A stretch of 64,000 nt of DNA. It comes from Marisediminicola sp040546025 (GTDB lineage: Bacteria; Actinomycetota; Actinomycetes; Actinomycetales; Microbacteriaceae). The DNA is taken from assembly GCF_040546025.1 (NCBI RefSeq), contig NZ_JBEPNA010000003.1, positions 62,001 through 126,000 of the forward strand, read 5' to 3'. The position numbers and the translations under genes are program-made. Shown piece by piece: positions 7,634-16,838 of the stretch. Each line of letters starts with the position of its first letter. Within the stretch, counting starts at the first letter, position 1. The notes beneath the pieces were generated by a model, which was not told where the DNA came from, ran no database searches, and was given only the letters and a program-made list of their open reading frames with translations.

Positions 7634-9346
7634 TCAGCGGGCGAGGATCACCGCGCTGTGTGCCGGAAGCGAAATCCCGCCGGGGGTCAGCGCCGTCGCC
7701 GCATCCGTCGCGAGCAGCACGCGGCCCGAGTGGGGCAGCTCCTGCTCGCTCGCCGCGAAGTTGATCACGATGCTCGCCCCGCCGCGGTGCAGCACGAACC
7801 AGCGCGCGTCCTCGTCGAACTCCGCGTCGATCTGCGTGAAACGCGGGTCGGTGAACTCCGGATGCTCCGCACGCAGCCGCGCGAGCGCCCGGTACACGGC
7901 GAGCAGCCGCGCATGATCGCCGGACTGCAGTTCGGACCAGTCGAGCTTCGAGTTGGTGAAGGTCGACGGCGCCTGCGGGTCGGGCACGACAGCCGGATCC
8001 CAGCCCATCTTCTCGAACTCGCGGATGCGGCCCTCGGCCGTCGCCGTGCCGAGCTCGGGCTCCGGGTGCGAAGTGAAGAACTGCCACGGCGTCGACGCGC
8101 CCCACTCCTCGCCCATGAACAGCATTGGCGTGAACGGGCCAGCGAGGGTCAACACGGCCGCTATCGCGAGCTGACCGTAGTCGAGCGACGCGCTCAGCCG
8201 GTCACCGATCGCCCGGTTGCCGATCTGGTCGTGATTCTGGTTGGCGACCACGAGGCGCCAGGTGGGCATGTTCTCGGTGTCGACGGGGCCGCCATGGTCC
8301 CGCTCGCGGAATGACGAGAAGGTGCCGTCGTGGTAGAAACCCTTGGTCAGCACCTTGGCGAGCGACTCGAGCTTCGCGAAGTCGGCGTAGTAGCCGGTGA
8401 CCTCGCCGGTGAGGGCGACATGCACGGCGTGGTGGAAGTCGTCGCTCCACTGCGCGGGCAGGCCGTAGCCGCCCGCCTCCCGCGGCGTGATCAGCTTCGG
8501 GTCGTTGAGGTCGGACTCGGCGATGAGGATCAGCGGGCGGCCGAGGTATGCGGAGAGGGCGTCCGTCTCCTCCGCCATCTCCTGCAGCAGGTGCTTCGGC
8601 GAGGTGTCGATGAGCGCGTGCACCGCGTCGAGGCGCAGGCCGTCGACGTGGTAGTCGCGCATCCACATGGCGACGTTGTCGAGGATGAAGCGGCGCACCT
8701 CGGGGGAGTCGAGGTTGACCGACGAGCCCCAGGTGTTCGCGCTGGCCTCGTGCAGGTACGGGCCGAAGCGAGGCAGGTAGTTGCCGCTCGGGCCGAGGTG
8801 GTTGTGCACGACGTCCTGGATAACGGCCAATCCGCGCGCGTGGCAGGCGTCGACGAACCGCTGGTAGGCCTCTGGCCCCCCGTAGGTCTCGGAGACGGTG
8901 AACCAGGCGACGCCGTCGTAGCCCCAGTTGTGGGTGCCGTTGAAGCCGTTGACGGGCAGCAGCTCGACGAAGTCGACGCCGAGCGAGACGAGGTGGTCGA
9001 GCCGGTCGATCGCCGAGTCGAGGGTGCCATCGGGGGTGAACGTGCCGAGGTGCAGCTCGTAGATCATGCCGCCCGCGAGCTGGCGGCCCGTCCAGGCACC
9101 GTCGGTCCAGGCGAAGCCCGCGGGGTCGACGTCGCGGGAGAGCCCGTGCACCCCGTCCGGCTGCCGACGCGAGCGCGGGTCGGGCAGGGGCGTCTCGTCG
9201 TCGTCGAGCAGGAAGCCGTAGGCGGATGCCGGGGCGGGCGCGTCCACGCTCCACCAGCCGTTCTCGCCCGCGGTCATCGGATGCGTCTGGCCATCGGCCA
9301 GCAGTGCGACGGCTCCGGCCCTGGGGGCCCACAGTTCGCGTATCAT
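7634..9346 (-). CDS. treZ: Malto-oligosyltrehalose trehalohydrolase
   Basis: A 570-residue GH13 enzyme that releases free trehalose from maltooligosyl-trehalose. An N-terminal beta domain (MIRELWAPRAGAVALL) precedes the (beta/alpha)8 barrel. The family I see includes the substrate loop VELLPVNGFNGTHNWGYDG, the nucleophile in DGLRLDAVHAL, the acid/base in LIAESDLNDP and the third Asp in VVANQNHDQIG. The ATG at 9346 overlaps the treY stop as ATGA, so the gene is translationally coupled as the last of treX-treY-treZ. It acts in the cytoplasm after TreY. Confidence 0.97.
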   Translation of the reverse strand: MIRELWAPRAGAVALLADGQTHPMTAGENGWWSVDAPAPASAYGFLLDDDETPLPDPRSRRQPDGVHGLSRDVDPAGFAWTDGAWTGRQLAGGMIYELHLGTFTPDGTLDSAIDRLDHLVSLGVDFVELLPVNGFNGTHNWGYDGVAWFTVSETYGGPEAYQRFVDACHARGLAVIQDVVHNHLGPSGNYLPRFGPYLHEASANTWGSSVNLDSPEVRRFILDNVAMWMRDYHVDGLRLDAVHALIDTSPKHLLQEMAEETDALSAYLGRPLILIAESDLNDPKLITPREAGGYGLPAQWSDDFHHAVHVALTGEVTGYYADFAKLESLAKVLTKGFYHDGTFSSFRERDHGGPVDTENMPTWRLVVANQNHDQIGNRAIGDRLSASLDYGQLAIAAVLTLAGPFTPMLFMGEEWGASTPWQFFTSHPEPELGTATAEGRIREFEKMGWDPAVVPDPQAPSTFTNSKLDWSELQSGDHARLLAVYRALARLRAEHPEFTDPRFTQIDAEFDEDARWFVLHRGGASIVINFAASEQELPHSGRVLLATDAATALTPGGISLPAHSAVILAR

Positions 9347-11715
9347 CGTGCGGCTCCGTTCGGGAGGAGGTCGGTGGGCACGAGCAGCGCAACCGGATAG
9401 CGGTCGAGCAGGTCGGACAGCGCGATGGTGCCGCCCTCGAACACCCGCCCGGTGATGACATCGACGACGGGGCGTCCGGCGAGGATGACGGTGGTGTCGC
9501 CCCAGCCGCCGGCCCGGTAGAGGCCGACAGGGAGCCGGGTGGCGACGGTCACGACGTCGCCGCGATCGAAGACGATGGCGTGCTTGGCGGCCGACCCGTG
9601 CGCCTCGAGGGGCGCGTAGCGGCTGAACAGCTCCTGGTGGTCCCGGCGCAGGCGCAGGGCGCGAGAGACCACGAGGAGCTTCGCGGCGCCGGTCTCGTCG
9701 ACCTCGGGGAGAACCCCGCCGTCGATCGCGACGAGGTACAGCTGCCGCAGGTCGAAGTCGATGGCGCGGCGGTTGTCGGGGTCGACGAGCGAGGTCTCCC
9801 ACAGCTCGCTGCCCTGGTACACGTCGGGCACACCGGGGGCCGTGAGCTGGATCAGCTTCGCCGAGAGCGAGTTGCTCCAGCCGGCCGCGGTGACCTTCGC
9901 GAGGAGCCCTTCGATGAGCTCGACCACCAGCGGGTTGTCGAACGCGCTGTCGATCAGTGCGTGCATCCGCTGCTCGAAGTCCGCCGACGGAGCCGTCCAG
10001 GTGGTGGAGTCACCGGCTTCCCGGGAGGCCTTCTCGGCGTAGGCGTGCAGCCGCTCGCGCGATGCCGGCCAGGCGCCGATGATGGCCTCCCAGAGCAGCA
10101 CCTCGAGCGGCCCGTCGCCGAGGGGAACCTCCTCGCGGAGCCGACCGAGGGTGGACTTCCACTCCTCTGGCATCTCGGCGAGCACGTTGATGCGCGCGCG
10201 CACGTCTTCGCCGCGCTTGGTGTCGTGGGTCGAAAGGGTCGTGAGGGACGCGGGGAAGCTCGCCTGGCGCATCTGCTGGCGGCGGTGGAACTCGGCCGCA
10301 TCGATCGAGAACTCGGCCGGGTCGGCTCCGACCTCGGTGAGCGACCCGAGCCGGGTGTACCGGTAGAACGCGGTGTCCTCCACGCCCTTGGCCATCACCA
10401 TGCCCGAGGTCTGCTGGAACCGGATCGCCGCCGGATGCGCGGCATCCGACAGCACGACGAGCAGGGAGTCGATCTCCTCGGCAAGCTCCGGCCGGTGCGC
10501 CTTCGCGAGGTCGGACGCCTCGTGGAGGTGCCCGAGCCCCAGCGGAAGGTAGGAGCGGTAGACGGGGAAGCAGGCGAGGAGCTCCGCGAGCGCGTCGGCG
10601 GTGCGCGAGATCTCGGCGCCCTCGTCGCCGGTGACCTCCTCGACCGACCGGCCGAGGTCACGTTCGATCCGCAGCACCTCGGAGCGCAGGATGCCGTCGG
10701 CGATAGCACGCTTCGTGCCATGGATGAGCTCGGTCCACGACACGACCTCGGACTGGTCGCGCAGCTTCGAGTCGAGCGCGTCGAGCGCGGCCCGACCGTC
10801 GGGGTCGATCAGCACCCGGTCGATGTCGGCGAGGGCGTCGTAGCCGGTCGTGCCCGCGGTGGCCCACGACGACGGCAGCCGTTCCTCGCCCTCGAGGATC
10901 TTCTCGACGAGCACGTAGGTGCCGCCGGTGGCGGTGGCGAGGTCGTCGAGGTAACCGGCCGGGTCGGCGAGCCCGTCGGGGTGGTCGACGCGCAGCCCGT
11001 CGGCAAGGCCCTCGTGGATCCACCGCACGATCTCGACGTGCGACTCGTCGAAGACCCAGGGGGTCTCGACCCGGATGCCGGCGAGCGTGTTCACGGCGAA
11101 GAAGCGGCGGTAGTTGAGCTCGGCGTCGGCGCGCCGCCAGTTCATCAGCTCATAGTTCTGTCGCGCATGCACCTCGACGGGCGTCGCGCCGTCGTCGGCG
11201 GTGCCGGGCGCGATCGGGAACCGGGTGTCGTAGTACCGCAGCTCGCCGTCCGTGATCGTGAGCTTGTCGAGTTCGACGTTCTCGCCGGCGTCGTCGCCGG
11301 CGTCGCCGAGAACAGGCAGGCGCACCTTGCCGCCGCCGAACTCCCAGTCCACGTCGAATGCCTCGGCGTAGCGCGAGTCCTGCCCGTGGGTGAGCAGGTC
11401 CCACCACCAGACGCTCTGGGCCGGCGTCTGGACGCCGACGTGGTTCGGCACGATGTCGATGAGGATCCCGAGGCCCAGCGCGCGCGCGGCCGCCGACGCC
11501 GCATCCAGCCCCGCCGCTCCACCCCGCGCGGGGTCGATGAGCGAGTGGTCGGTCACGTCGTAGCCGTGGTCGGAGCCCTCCTCCGCCTTGAGCAGCGGCG
11601 AGAAGTACAGCCAGTCGGCGCCGAGATCGTGCACGTAGCGCGCGATCCCGGCCGCCTTGTGGAGGTCGAACGACTGCCGGATCTGCAGCCGGTAGGTCGA
11701 GATCGGGAGGCGCAT
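9343..11715 (-). CDS. treY: Malto-oligosyltrehalose synthase
   Basis: A 790-residue GH13 intramolecular transglucosylase that converts the reducing-end alpha-1,4 bond of maltodextrin to alpha,alpha-1,1. It begins MRLPISTYRLQIRQSFDL and shows the typical SPLLKAEEGSDHGYDVTD block, the DGLRVDHPDGLADP nucleophile region, VEKILEGEERLP (acid/base) and TSLSTHDTKRGEDVRAR-like LSTHDTKR. The ATG at 11715 shares its A with the treX TGA, and the gene's own stop overlaps the treZ start, so all three products are coupled. Length agrees with the usual 700-830 residues. Confidence 0.97.
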   Translation of the reverse strand: MRLPISTYRLQIRQSFDLHKAAGIARYVHDLGADWLYFSPLLKAEEGSDHGYDVTDHSLIDPARGGAAGLDAASAAARALGLGILIDIVPNHVGVQTPAQSVWWWDLLTHGQDSRYAEAFDVDWEFGGGKVRLPVLGDAGDDAGENVELDKLTITDGELRYYDTRFPIAPGTADDGATPVEVHARQNYELMNWRRADAELNYRRFFAVNTLAGIRVETPWVFDESHVEIVRWIHEGLADGLRVDHPDGLADPAGYLDDLATATGGTYVLVEKILEGEERLPSSWATAGTTGYDALADIDRVLIDPDGRAALDALDSKLRDQSEVVSWTELIHGTKRAIADGILRSEVLRIERDLGRSVEEVTGDEGAEISRTADALAELLACFPVYRSYLPLGLGHLHEASDLAKAHRPELAEEIDSLLVVLSDAAHPAAIRFQQTSGMVMAKGVEDTAFYRYTRLGSLTEVGADPAEFSIDAAEFHRRQQMRQASFPASLTTLSTHDTKRGEDVRARINVLAEMPEEWKSTLGRLREEVPLGDGPLEVLLWEAIIGAWPASRERLHAYAEKASREAGDSTTWTAPSADFEQRMHALIDSAFDNPLVVELIEGLLAKVTAAGWSNSLSAKLIQLTAPGVPDVYQGSELWETSLVDPDNRRAIDFDLRQLYLVAIDGGVLPEVDETGAAKLLVVSRALRLRRDHQELFSRYAPLEAHGSAAKHAIVFDRGDVVTVATRLPVGLYRAGGWGDTTVILAGRPVVDVITGRVFEGGTIALSDLLDRYPVALLVPTDLLPNGAAR

Positions 11716-13907
11716 CAGGTGACCTTCGGCAGGCTGATCGCTCCCGTGTGCGCCTGGCTGAGCAGGGACGCGGCGACCGAGTGGTCGGGCTCGACCTCCG
11801 GGGTGGTGAACGCGCGCAGCACAACGAGGGCCTTCGCGGCGACCGGGATGACCTGGCCGGCCTTGACCGGGGCGCTGTCCGCGCCCGCTCCGGCGGTGTC
11901 GACGACGGTCTCCCACTCGGCGGAGTACTCGTCCGACGGCAGGGTGAACTCGACGACATCATCGTGGGCGTTGAAGTAGAGCACGAAGTTGCGGTCGTGG
12001 ATGCGCTCGCCGCGCGCGTCGCGGCCGCGGATGCCGTTGCCGTTGAGGAATACGCCGATGGCACGGCCGAATCCGGCATCCCAGTCCTCGGGGTTCATCG
12101 AGGTGCCGTCCGGGGTGAGCCAGACGATGTCGGGCAGGGGCTCTCCCTCGCCGCGGCGCACGGGGCGCCCGTCGAAGAAGCGGGCACGCCGGAACGTCGG
12201 ATGCTCCTTGCGGAGCCGGGTGATCGCCGCGACGAATTCGACAAGCGGTGTGTCGGCCCGGTCCCAGTGCACCCAGGAGATCTCGGAGTCCTGGGCGTAG
12301 GTGTTGTTGTTGCCCTGCTGGGTGCGGCCGAGCTCGTCGCCGTGCAGCACCATCGGCACGCCCTGCGACAGCAGGAGGGTGGCGAGGAAATTGCGCTGCT
12401 GGCGGGCGCGCAGGGTCAGCACCTTCTCGTCGTCGGTCGGACCCTCGGCGCCCGAGTTCCAGGAGCGGTTGTGTGACTCGCCGTCTTTGTTACCCTCGCC
12501 ATTGGCGTCGTTGTGCTTGTCGTTGTAGGAGACGAGGTCGGCGATCGTGAACCCGTCGTGCGCGGTGACGAAGTTGATCGACGCGACCGGGCGCCGGCCA
12601 TCCTGCTCGTAGAGGTCGGCGGAGCCGGTGAAGCGCGAGGCGAACTCGCCCAGCGTCGACGGCTCGCCGCGCCAGAAGTCGCGCACGGTGTCGCGGTACT
12701 TGCCGTTCCATTCCGTCCACTGAGGCGGGAAGTTGCCGACCTGGTAGCCGCCGGGCCCGACGTCCCACGGCTCGGCGATGAGCTTCACCTGGGAGACGAT
12801 CGGGTCCTGCTGCACGAGCTCGAAGAAGGTCGAGAGCTTGTCGACGTCGTAGAACTCGCGGGCGAGAGCGGAGGCGAGGTCGAAGCGGAAGCCGTCGACG
12901 TGCATCTCGGTGACCCAGTAGCGCAGGCTGTCCATGATGAGCTGCAGCGAGTGCGGGTGGCGCACGTTGAGCGAGTTGCCCGTGCCCGTGTAGTCCATGT
13001 AGTGCTGCTTGTCATCTTCCATGAGGCGGTAGTACGCCTCGTTGTCGATGCCCTTGAAGCTCAGGGTCGGGCCGAGGTGGTTGCCCTCCGCCGTGTGGTT
13101 GTAGACCACGTCGAGGATGACCTCGATGCCGGCGTCGTGGAACGCGCGCACCATTCCCTTGAACTCCTGCACCTGCTGGCCGAGCTGGCCGGCGGCGGAG
13201 TAGCTGTTGTGCGGCGCGAAGAAGCCGATCGTGTTGTAGCCCCAGTAGTTGCGCAGTCCCTTCTCGAGCAGGGTGTTGTCCTGCACGAACTGGTGCACCG
13301 GCATGAGCTCGATCGCGGTCACGCCAATGCGCTGGAGGTGTTCGATCACGACCGGGTGCGCGAGGCCGGCGTAGGTGCCGCGCTGCTCCTCGGGCACGTC
13401 GGGGTGCAGCTGCGTCATTCCCTTGACGTGCGCCTCGTAGATGACCGTCTCGGCGTACGGGATGCGGGGCGGGCGGTCGCCGGCCCAGTCGAAGAATGGG
13501 TTCATGACGACACCGAGCATCATGTGCGCGGCGGAGTCCTCGTTGTTGACCGAGGTGGGGTCGCCGAAGTTGTAGGAGAACAACGACGGGTCCCAGTCGA
13601 ATTCCCCGGCGGTCGCCTTGGCGTAGGGGTCGAGCAGCAGCTTGTTCGCGTTGGTGCGCTTGCCGTTCTTGGGGTCGTACGGGCCGTGCACGCGGTAGCC
13701 GTAGCGCTGGCCCGGCTGCACCTGGGGCAGGTAGCAGTGCCACACGTACGCGTCGACCTCGTGGACTTGAACTTTCGTTTCTGTGCCGTCCTCGTCAAAG
13801 AGACAGAGTTCAACCTTTTCAGCGGCCTCGCTGAAGATGGCGAAGTTGGTGCCACTTCCGTCGAATGTCGCGCCAAGCGGGTAGGCCGATCCGGGCCATG
13901 TTTCCAA
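11715..13907 (-). CDS. treX: Glycogen debranching enzyme (GlgX/TreX type)
   Basis: A 730-residue GH13 isoamylase-type debranching enzyme that cuts alpha-1,6 branches to supply linear dextrins to TreY. The N-terminal CBM48-like domain opens ETWPGSAYPLGATFDGSG. The catalytic blocks are DVVYNHTAEGN, DGFRFDLASAL (nucleophile), LIAEPWDVGPGGYQVG (acid/base) and FVTAHDGFT. The frame is open to 13970, but a TTG at 13907 sits 5 nt after an AGGAG and gives the conserved family N-terminus, so it is chosen. It is the first gene of treX-treY-treZ and diverges from a GNAT gene across about 100 bp that must contain the operon promoter. Confidence 0.95.
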   Translation of the reverse strand: METWPGSAYPLGATFDGSGTNFAIFSEAAEKVELCLFDEDGTETKVQVHEVDAYVWHCYLPQVQPGQRYGYRVHGPYDPKNGKRTNANKLLLDPYAKATAGEFDWDPSLFSYNFGDPTSVNNEDSAAHMMLGVVMNPFFDWAGDRPPRIPYAETVIYEAHVKGMTQLHPDVPEEQRGTYAGLAHPVVIEHLQRIGVTAIELMPVHQFVQDNTLLEKGLRNYWGYNTIGFFAPHNSYSAAGQLGQQVQEFKGMVRAFHDAGIEVILDVVYNHTAEGNHLGPTLSFKGIDNEAYYRLMEDDKQHYMDYTGTGNSLNVRHPHSLQLIMDSLRYWVTEMHVDGFRFDLASALAREFYDVDKLSTFFELVQQDPIVSQVKLIAEPWDVGPGGYQVGNFPPQWTEWNGKYRDTVRDFWRGEPSTLGEFASRFTGSADLYEQDGRRPVASINFVTAHDGFTIADLVSYNDKHNDANGEGNKDGESHNRSWNSGAEGPTDDEKVLTLRARQQRNFLATLLLSQGVPMVLHGDELGRTQQGNNNTYAQDSEISWVHWDRADTPLVEFVAAITRLRKEHPTFRRARFFDGRPVRRGEGEPLPDIVWLTPDGTSMNPEDWDAGFGRAIGVFLNGNGIRGRDARGERIHDRNFVLYFNAHDDVVEFTLPSDEYSAEWETVVDTAGAGADSAPVKAGQVIPVAAKALVVLRAFTTPEVEPDHSVAASLLSQAHTGAISLPKVT

Positions 13908-14009
13908 TGCAGCTCCTAGTGAAGAGGGGGAAGATAACCGTATCTCGAAACGCGCGACCGGATGCCGCATGGCCGATCCGAGCTGGTCAGTGCGCGGTAA
14001 TCTGTGCGG

Positions 14010-14471
14010 ATGCTTGTTCTCGCGCCCATCACACGAGACAACCTTCCCGACGCCCTCGGCGTGCGTCTCACCCCTGCCGAATCACACCGCGTGGCCCCGG
14101 CCGCGCTCATGCTCGCGAAGTGCCACGACCGGCCCGGGGCCCAGGTCTGGCACCCGTTCCTGATCGCCGAGCGCGGCAAGCCGGTCGGGATCGTCGCGGT
14201 GAGCATCGACCGCGACGACAGGCTGGGCGGCGCGCAGTCCGCGTGGATCCACAACCTGCTGATCCAGGCGGAGGCGCAGGGGCGAGGTCTCGGCCGCGCC
14301 GCGGTGGCAGCGATTCTCGACTGGCTCGCGTCGGAGCATCCGAGCGTGCGCCGGGTCGGACTGAACGTTCGGGCGGGAAACGACGCCGCGTTCGCCCTGT
14401 ACAGCTCGTTCGGGTTCGGCGAGGTCGGTCGCACGCGCGACGGGCGGACAATCATGCTCCTCGAGGTGTGA
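14010..14471 (+). CDS. GNAT family N-acetyltransferase
   Basis: A 153-residue GCN5-related acetyltransferase. Motif A with the acetyl-CoA pyrophosphate loop is seen as LLIQAEAQGRGLGRAAV (Q-G-R-G-L-G). Motif B is NDAAFALYSSFGFGEVGR. The acceptor substrate is unknown. ATG 14010 is preferred over a GTG at 14004. It is divergently oriented from treX and ends about 30 nt before the TPP riboswitch. Confidence 0.9.
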   Translation: MLVLAPITRDNLPDALGVRLTPAESHRVAPAALMLAKCHDRPGAQVWHPFLIAERGKPVGIVAVSIDRDDRLGGAQSAWIHNLLIQAEAQGRGLGRAAVAAILDWLASEHPSVRRVGLNVRAGNDAAFALYSSFGFGEVGRTRDGRTIMLLEV

Positions 14472-14502
14472 GCGCGCGCCGACCGGCGTATGATCGACTC
14501 GA

Positions 14503-14592
14503 ACACGGGAGTCCGGTGAGCCGGGCTGAGAGGAAGCTTCTCCAAGCTTCGACCGTCGAACCTGATCTGGATCATGCCAGCGCAGGGAGGCA
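14503..14592 (+). promoter_or_regulatory. TPP riboswitch (THI element)
   Basis: The conserved pyrimidine-sensing core CTGAGA (14526-14531) and the pyrophosphate-side core ACCTGATCTGGATCATGCC (14560-14578) are both present. A P1 arm starts GGGAGTCCGGTGAGCCGGG, and the AGGGA closes the 3' side at 14585-14589. Spacing and order match the THI-box consensus. It sits about 70 nt upstream of ykoE and predicts repression of the downstream transporter operon by thiamine pyrophosphate, probably at translation initiation because the Shine-Dalgarno AAAGGG follows shortly. Confidence 0.96.
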
Positions 14593-14664
14593 GATTCTCT
14601 CCGGGTCCAGGCAACCGCCTCGATCCACACCCGTGCCCACTTCATATACTGAAAGGGCACGCCA

Positions 14665-15291
14665 GTGCAGAACACACTCATCACCACCACGTCTCCGTTC
14701 CAGCGCATCAACTACCGGTGGAGGGTCGTCGACATCGTCGTCGCGAGCGTGCTCGGGGTCGCCGCCGCGCTGATCTTCTTCGGCTGGAACCAGCTCTACG
14801 CCCCGGTTACCGCCCCCTTCGAGGCGCTGCTGCCCGGATCGCAGGCGCTGCTCTACGGGGTGTGGCTCTTCGCGGGCGTGCTCGGCGGGCTTGTCATCCG
14901 CAAGCCCGGCGCCGCGCTCTACACCGAGGTCGTTGCCGCCACCGTGTCGGCGCTGCTCGGGGCCAAGTGGGGCGGGTTCCTCACGATCGAGGCCGGCCTC
15001 GTTCAGGGACTCGGCGCGGAGGTCGTCTTCCTCGTCTTCCTCTACTCCAGCTGGAAGGTCGGCGTCGCGATCCTTGCCGGCGCCGGCGCGGGACTGGCGA
15101 TGGCCATCAATGACCTCGTGCTCTGGTACCCGGGAGCCGACACCGCCTTCCAGGCGATCTACACCGTCTCCGCGATCATCTCCGGTGCCGTGATCGCGGG
15201 CCTCGGCTCGTGGCTGATCGTGCGTGCCCTCGCGAAGACGGGTGTGCTGAGCCGGTTCGCGTCCGGCCGGGACGCCACCGCGCGCGCCTGA
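14665..15291 (+). CDS. ykoE: ECF transporter S component, YkoE family (thiamine/HMP)
   Basis: A 208-residue membrane protein with about five to six helices. It starts MQNTLITTTSPFQRINYRWRVVDIVVASVLGV, the typical YkoE N-terminus, and contains the GAKWGGFLTIEAGLVQGLGAE stretch seen in the family. YkoE is the substrate-binding component of an energy-coupling-factor transporter for hydroxymethylpyrimidine or thiamine. The GTG start at 14665 has AAAGGG about 8 nt upstream. It is the first gene after the TPP riboswitch and lies 8 nt before ykoD. Confidence 0.94.
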   Translation: MQNTLITTTSPFQRINYRWRVVDIVVASVLGVAAALIFFGWNQLYAPVTAPFEALLPGSQALLYGVWLFAGVLGGLVIRKPGAALYTEVVAATVSALLGAKWGGFLTIEAGLVQGLGAEVVFLVFLYSSWKVGVAILAGAGAGLAMAINDLVLWYPGADTAFQAIYTVSAIISGAVIAGLGSWLIVRALAKTGVLSRFASGRDATARA

Positions 15292-15299
15292 GAACGCGC

Positions 15300-16838
15300 A
15301 TGGCCGCCCCGCCGCTCACGCCCCCGGAGGGCACCGCCGCGCCGACCCGCGCGACGGCATCCGGACGCGCGCGCGGCGGCCCAGCTGCTGTCGGTGCGGC
15401 GGGCGGGGCGTCGGTCGAGGCGATCGGCTGGGGTTGGCGGCACGCGAGCCGCGCGGCGTGGGCCCTCCGCGGGCTCGACCTGCGCATCGAGCCCGGCGAG
15501 CGCGTGCTGCTACTCGGTGCATCCGGCGCGGGCAAGTCCACCCTGATGCACGCCCTCGCGGGTGTGCTTGGCGGCCCGGACGAGGGCGATAGCGAGGGGC
15601 GGTTGCTCATTGACGGGGCTGAGCCGGAGAGCGCTCGCGGCGGCGCCGGACTGGTACTGCAGGATCCGGATTCGCAGGTCGTGCTCGCGCGTGTCGGCGA
15701 TGACGTGGCGTTCGGATGCGAGAACCTCGGCGTGCCGAGGGACGAGACCTGGCGCCGCGTGGCCGACGCCTTGGATGCTGTGGGTCTGGACCTGCCCCTC
15801 CGGCATCCGACGAGCGAACTGTCCGGCGGTCAGAAGCAGCGCCTGGCGCTCGCCGGGGTTCTCGCCATGCGCCCCGGACTCCTGCTGCTCGACGAGCCGA
15901 CTGCGAACCTCGACCCCGATGGGGTGATCGAAGTGCGGGACGCCGTCGCGCGGGTGCTCGCCGGGTCGGATGCCACCCTCATCGTGATCGAGCACCGCGT
16001 GGACGTGTGGTGGAAGCTCGTCGACCGCGTGATCGTGCTCGCGCCGGGCGGAGGAGTGCTCGCCGACGGCCGTCCGGACGACGTGCTCGCGCGCGAGGGC
16101 GCCGCGCTCGCCGCATCTGGCGTCTGGGTGCCAGGGCACGCACCCGAGCCGCCGGCCCGAGTGGGGTTCCGCGGCCCCGAGCTCGTACGAACCGAGGGGC
16201 TCGCCGTCGGGCGCCGGCCGGGCGTCGTGCTCCGCTCGGGCATCGACCTCCGGATCGACGCGGGGCGCTGCCTCGCGATCACCGGCCCGAACGGCACAGG
16301 CAAGTCGACGACGGGGCTCACTCTCGCCGGGCTGATCCGGCCCGCCGCCGGCACCGTGGATGCGAGCGGTATCGCCGATGGCCTCGGTGCCGCGCCCCTC
16401 GCGTGGAAGTCGCGCGAGCTCGTCACCCGCATCGGCACGGTATTCCAGGATCCCGAGCACCAGTTCGTCGCCGGCACGGTGCGGGCCGAACTCGCCGTCG
16501 GGGCCCACGCGATCGGGCTGGACGCCGCGGAGACAGCGCGCCGAATCGACCCGCTGCTCGAGCGGTTGCGGCTCGGCAGCCTCGCGAATGCGAACCCCTT
16601 CACCCTCTCCGGCGGCGAGAAACGCCGACTGTCGGTCGCGACGGTGCTCGTCACCCGCCCCCGGCTGCTCGTGCTCGACGAGCCGACCTTCGGCCAGGAT
16701 GCCCGCACCTGGCGTGAACTCGTCGCCTTTCTCGCCGAGCTGCTCGACGCGGGCAGCGGGGTTGTCGCTGTGACCCATGACACGAGGCTCGTCGACGTGC
16801 TCGCCGACGACGAGTTGCGCCTGGAGGTGCGATCGTGA
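15300..16838 (+). CDS. ykoD: ECF transporter duplicated ATPase, YkoD type
   Basis: A 512-residue protein with two ABC ATPase domains in one chain. Domain 1 has Walker A GASGAGKST, signature LSGGQKQR and Walker B LLLLDEPTANLD. Domain 2 has GPNGTGKST, LSGGEKRR and LLVLDEPTFGQD. Fusion of the two EcfA subunits is characteristic of YkoD. An Ala/Thr-rich tail of about 35 residues precedes domain 1. ATG 15300 is chosen, giving an 8-nt gap after ykoE. The stop overlaps the ykoC GTG. It powers uptake through YkoE and YkoC. Confidence 0.95.
   Translation: MAAPPLTPPEGTAAPTRATASGRARGGPAAVGAAGGASVEAIGWGWRHASRAAWALRGLDLRIEPGERVLLLGASGAGKSTLMHALAGVLGGPDEGDSEGRLLIDGAEPESARGGAGLVLQDPDSQVVLARVGDDVAFGCENLGVPRDETWRRVADALDAVGLDLPLRHPTSELSGGQKQRLALAGVLAMRPGLLLLDEPTANLDPDGVIEVRDAVARVLAGSDATLIVIEHRVDVWWKLVDRVIVLAPGGGVLADGRPDDVLAREGAALAASGVWVPGHAPEPPARVGFRGPELVRTEGLAVGRRPGVVLRSGIDLRIDAGRCLAITGPNGTGKSTTGLTLAGLIRPAAGTVDASGIADGLGAAPLAWKSRELVTRIGTVFQDPEHQFVAGTVRAELAVGAHAIGLDAAETARRIDPLLERLRLGSLANANPFTLSGGEKRRLSVATVLVTRPRLLVLDEPTFGQDARTWRELVAFLAELLDAGSGVVAVTHDTRLVDVLADDELRLEVRS

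Noticed and set aside
9226..11979. Plus-strand ORF of 917 codons
   Set aside because: It lies entirely opposite treY/treZ and the end of treX, which have strong family motifs. Its composition is the antisense image of GC-rich codons.
15625..15640. GAGAGCGCTCGC inside ykoD as another CebR-like site
   Set aside because: It lacks the outer TGGG/CCCA bases of the operator and lies in the middle of a coding region.
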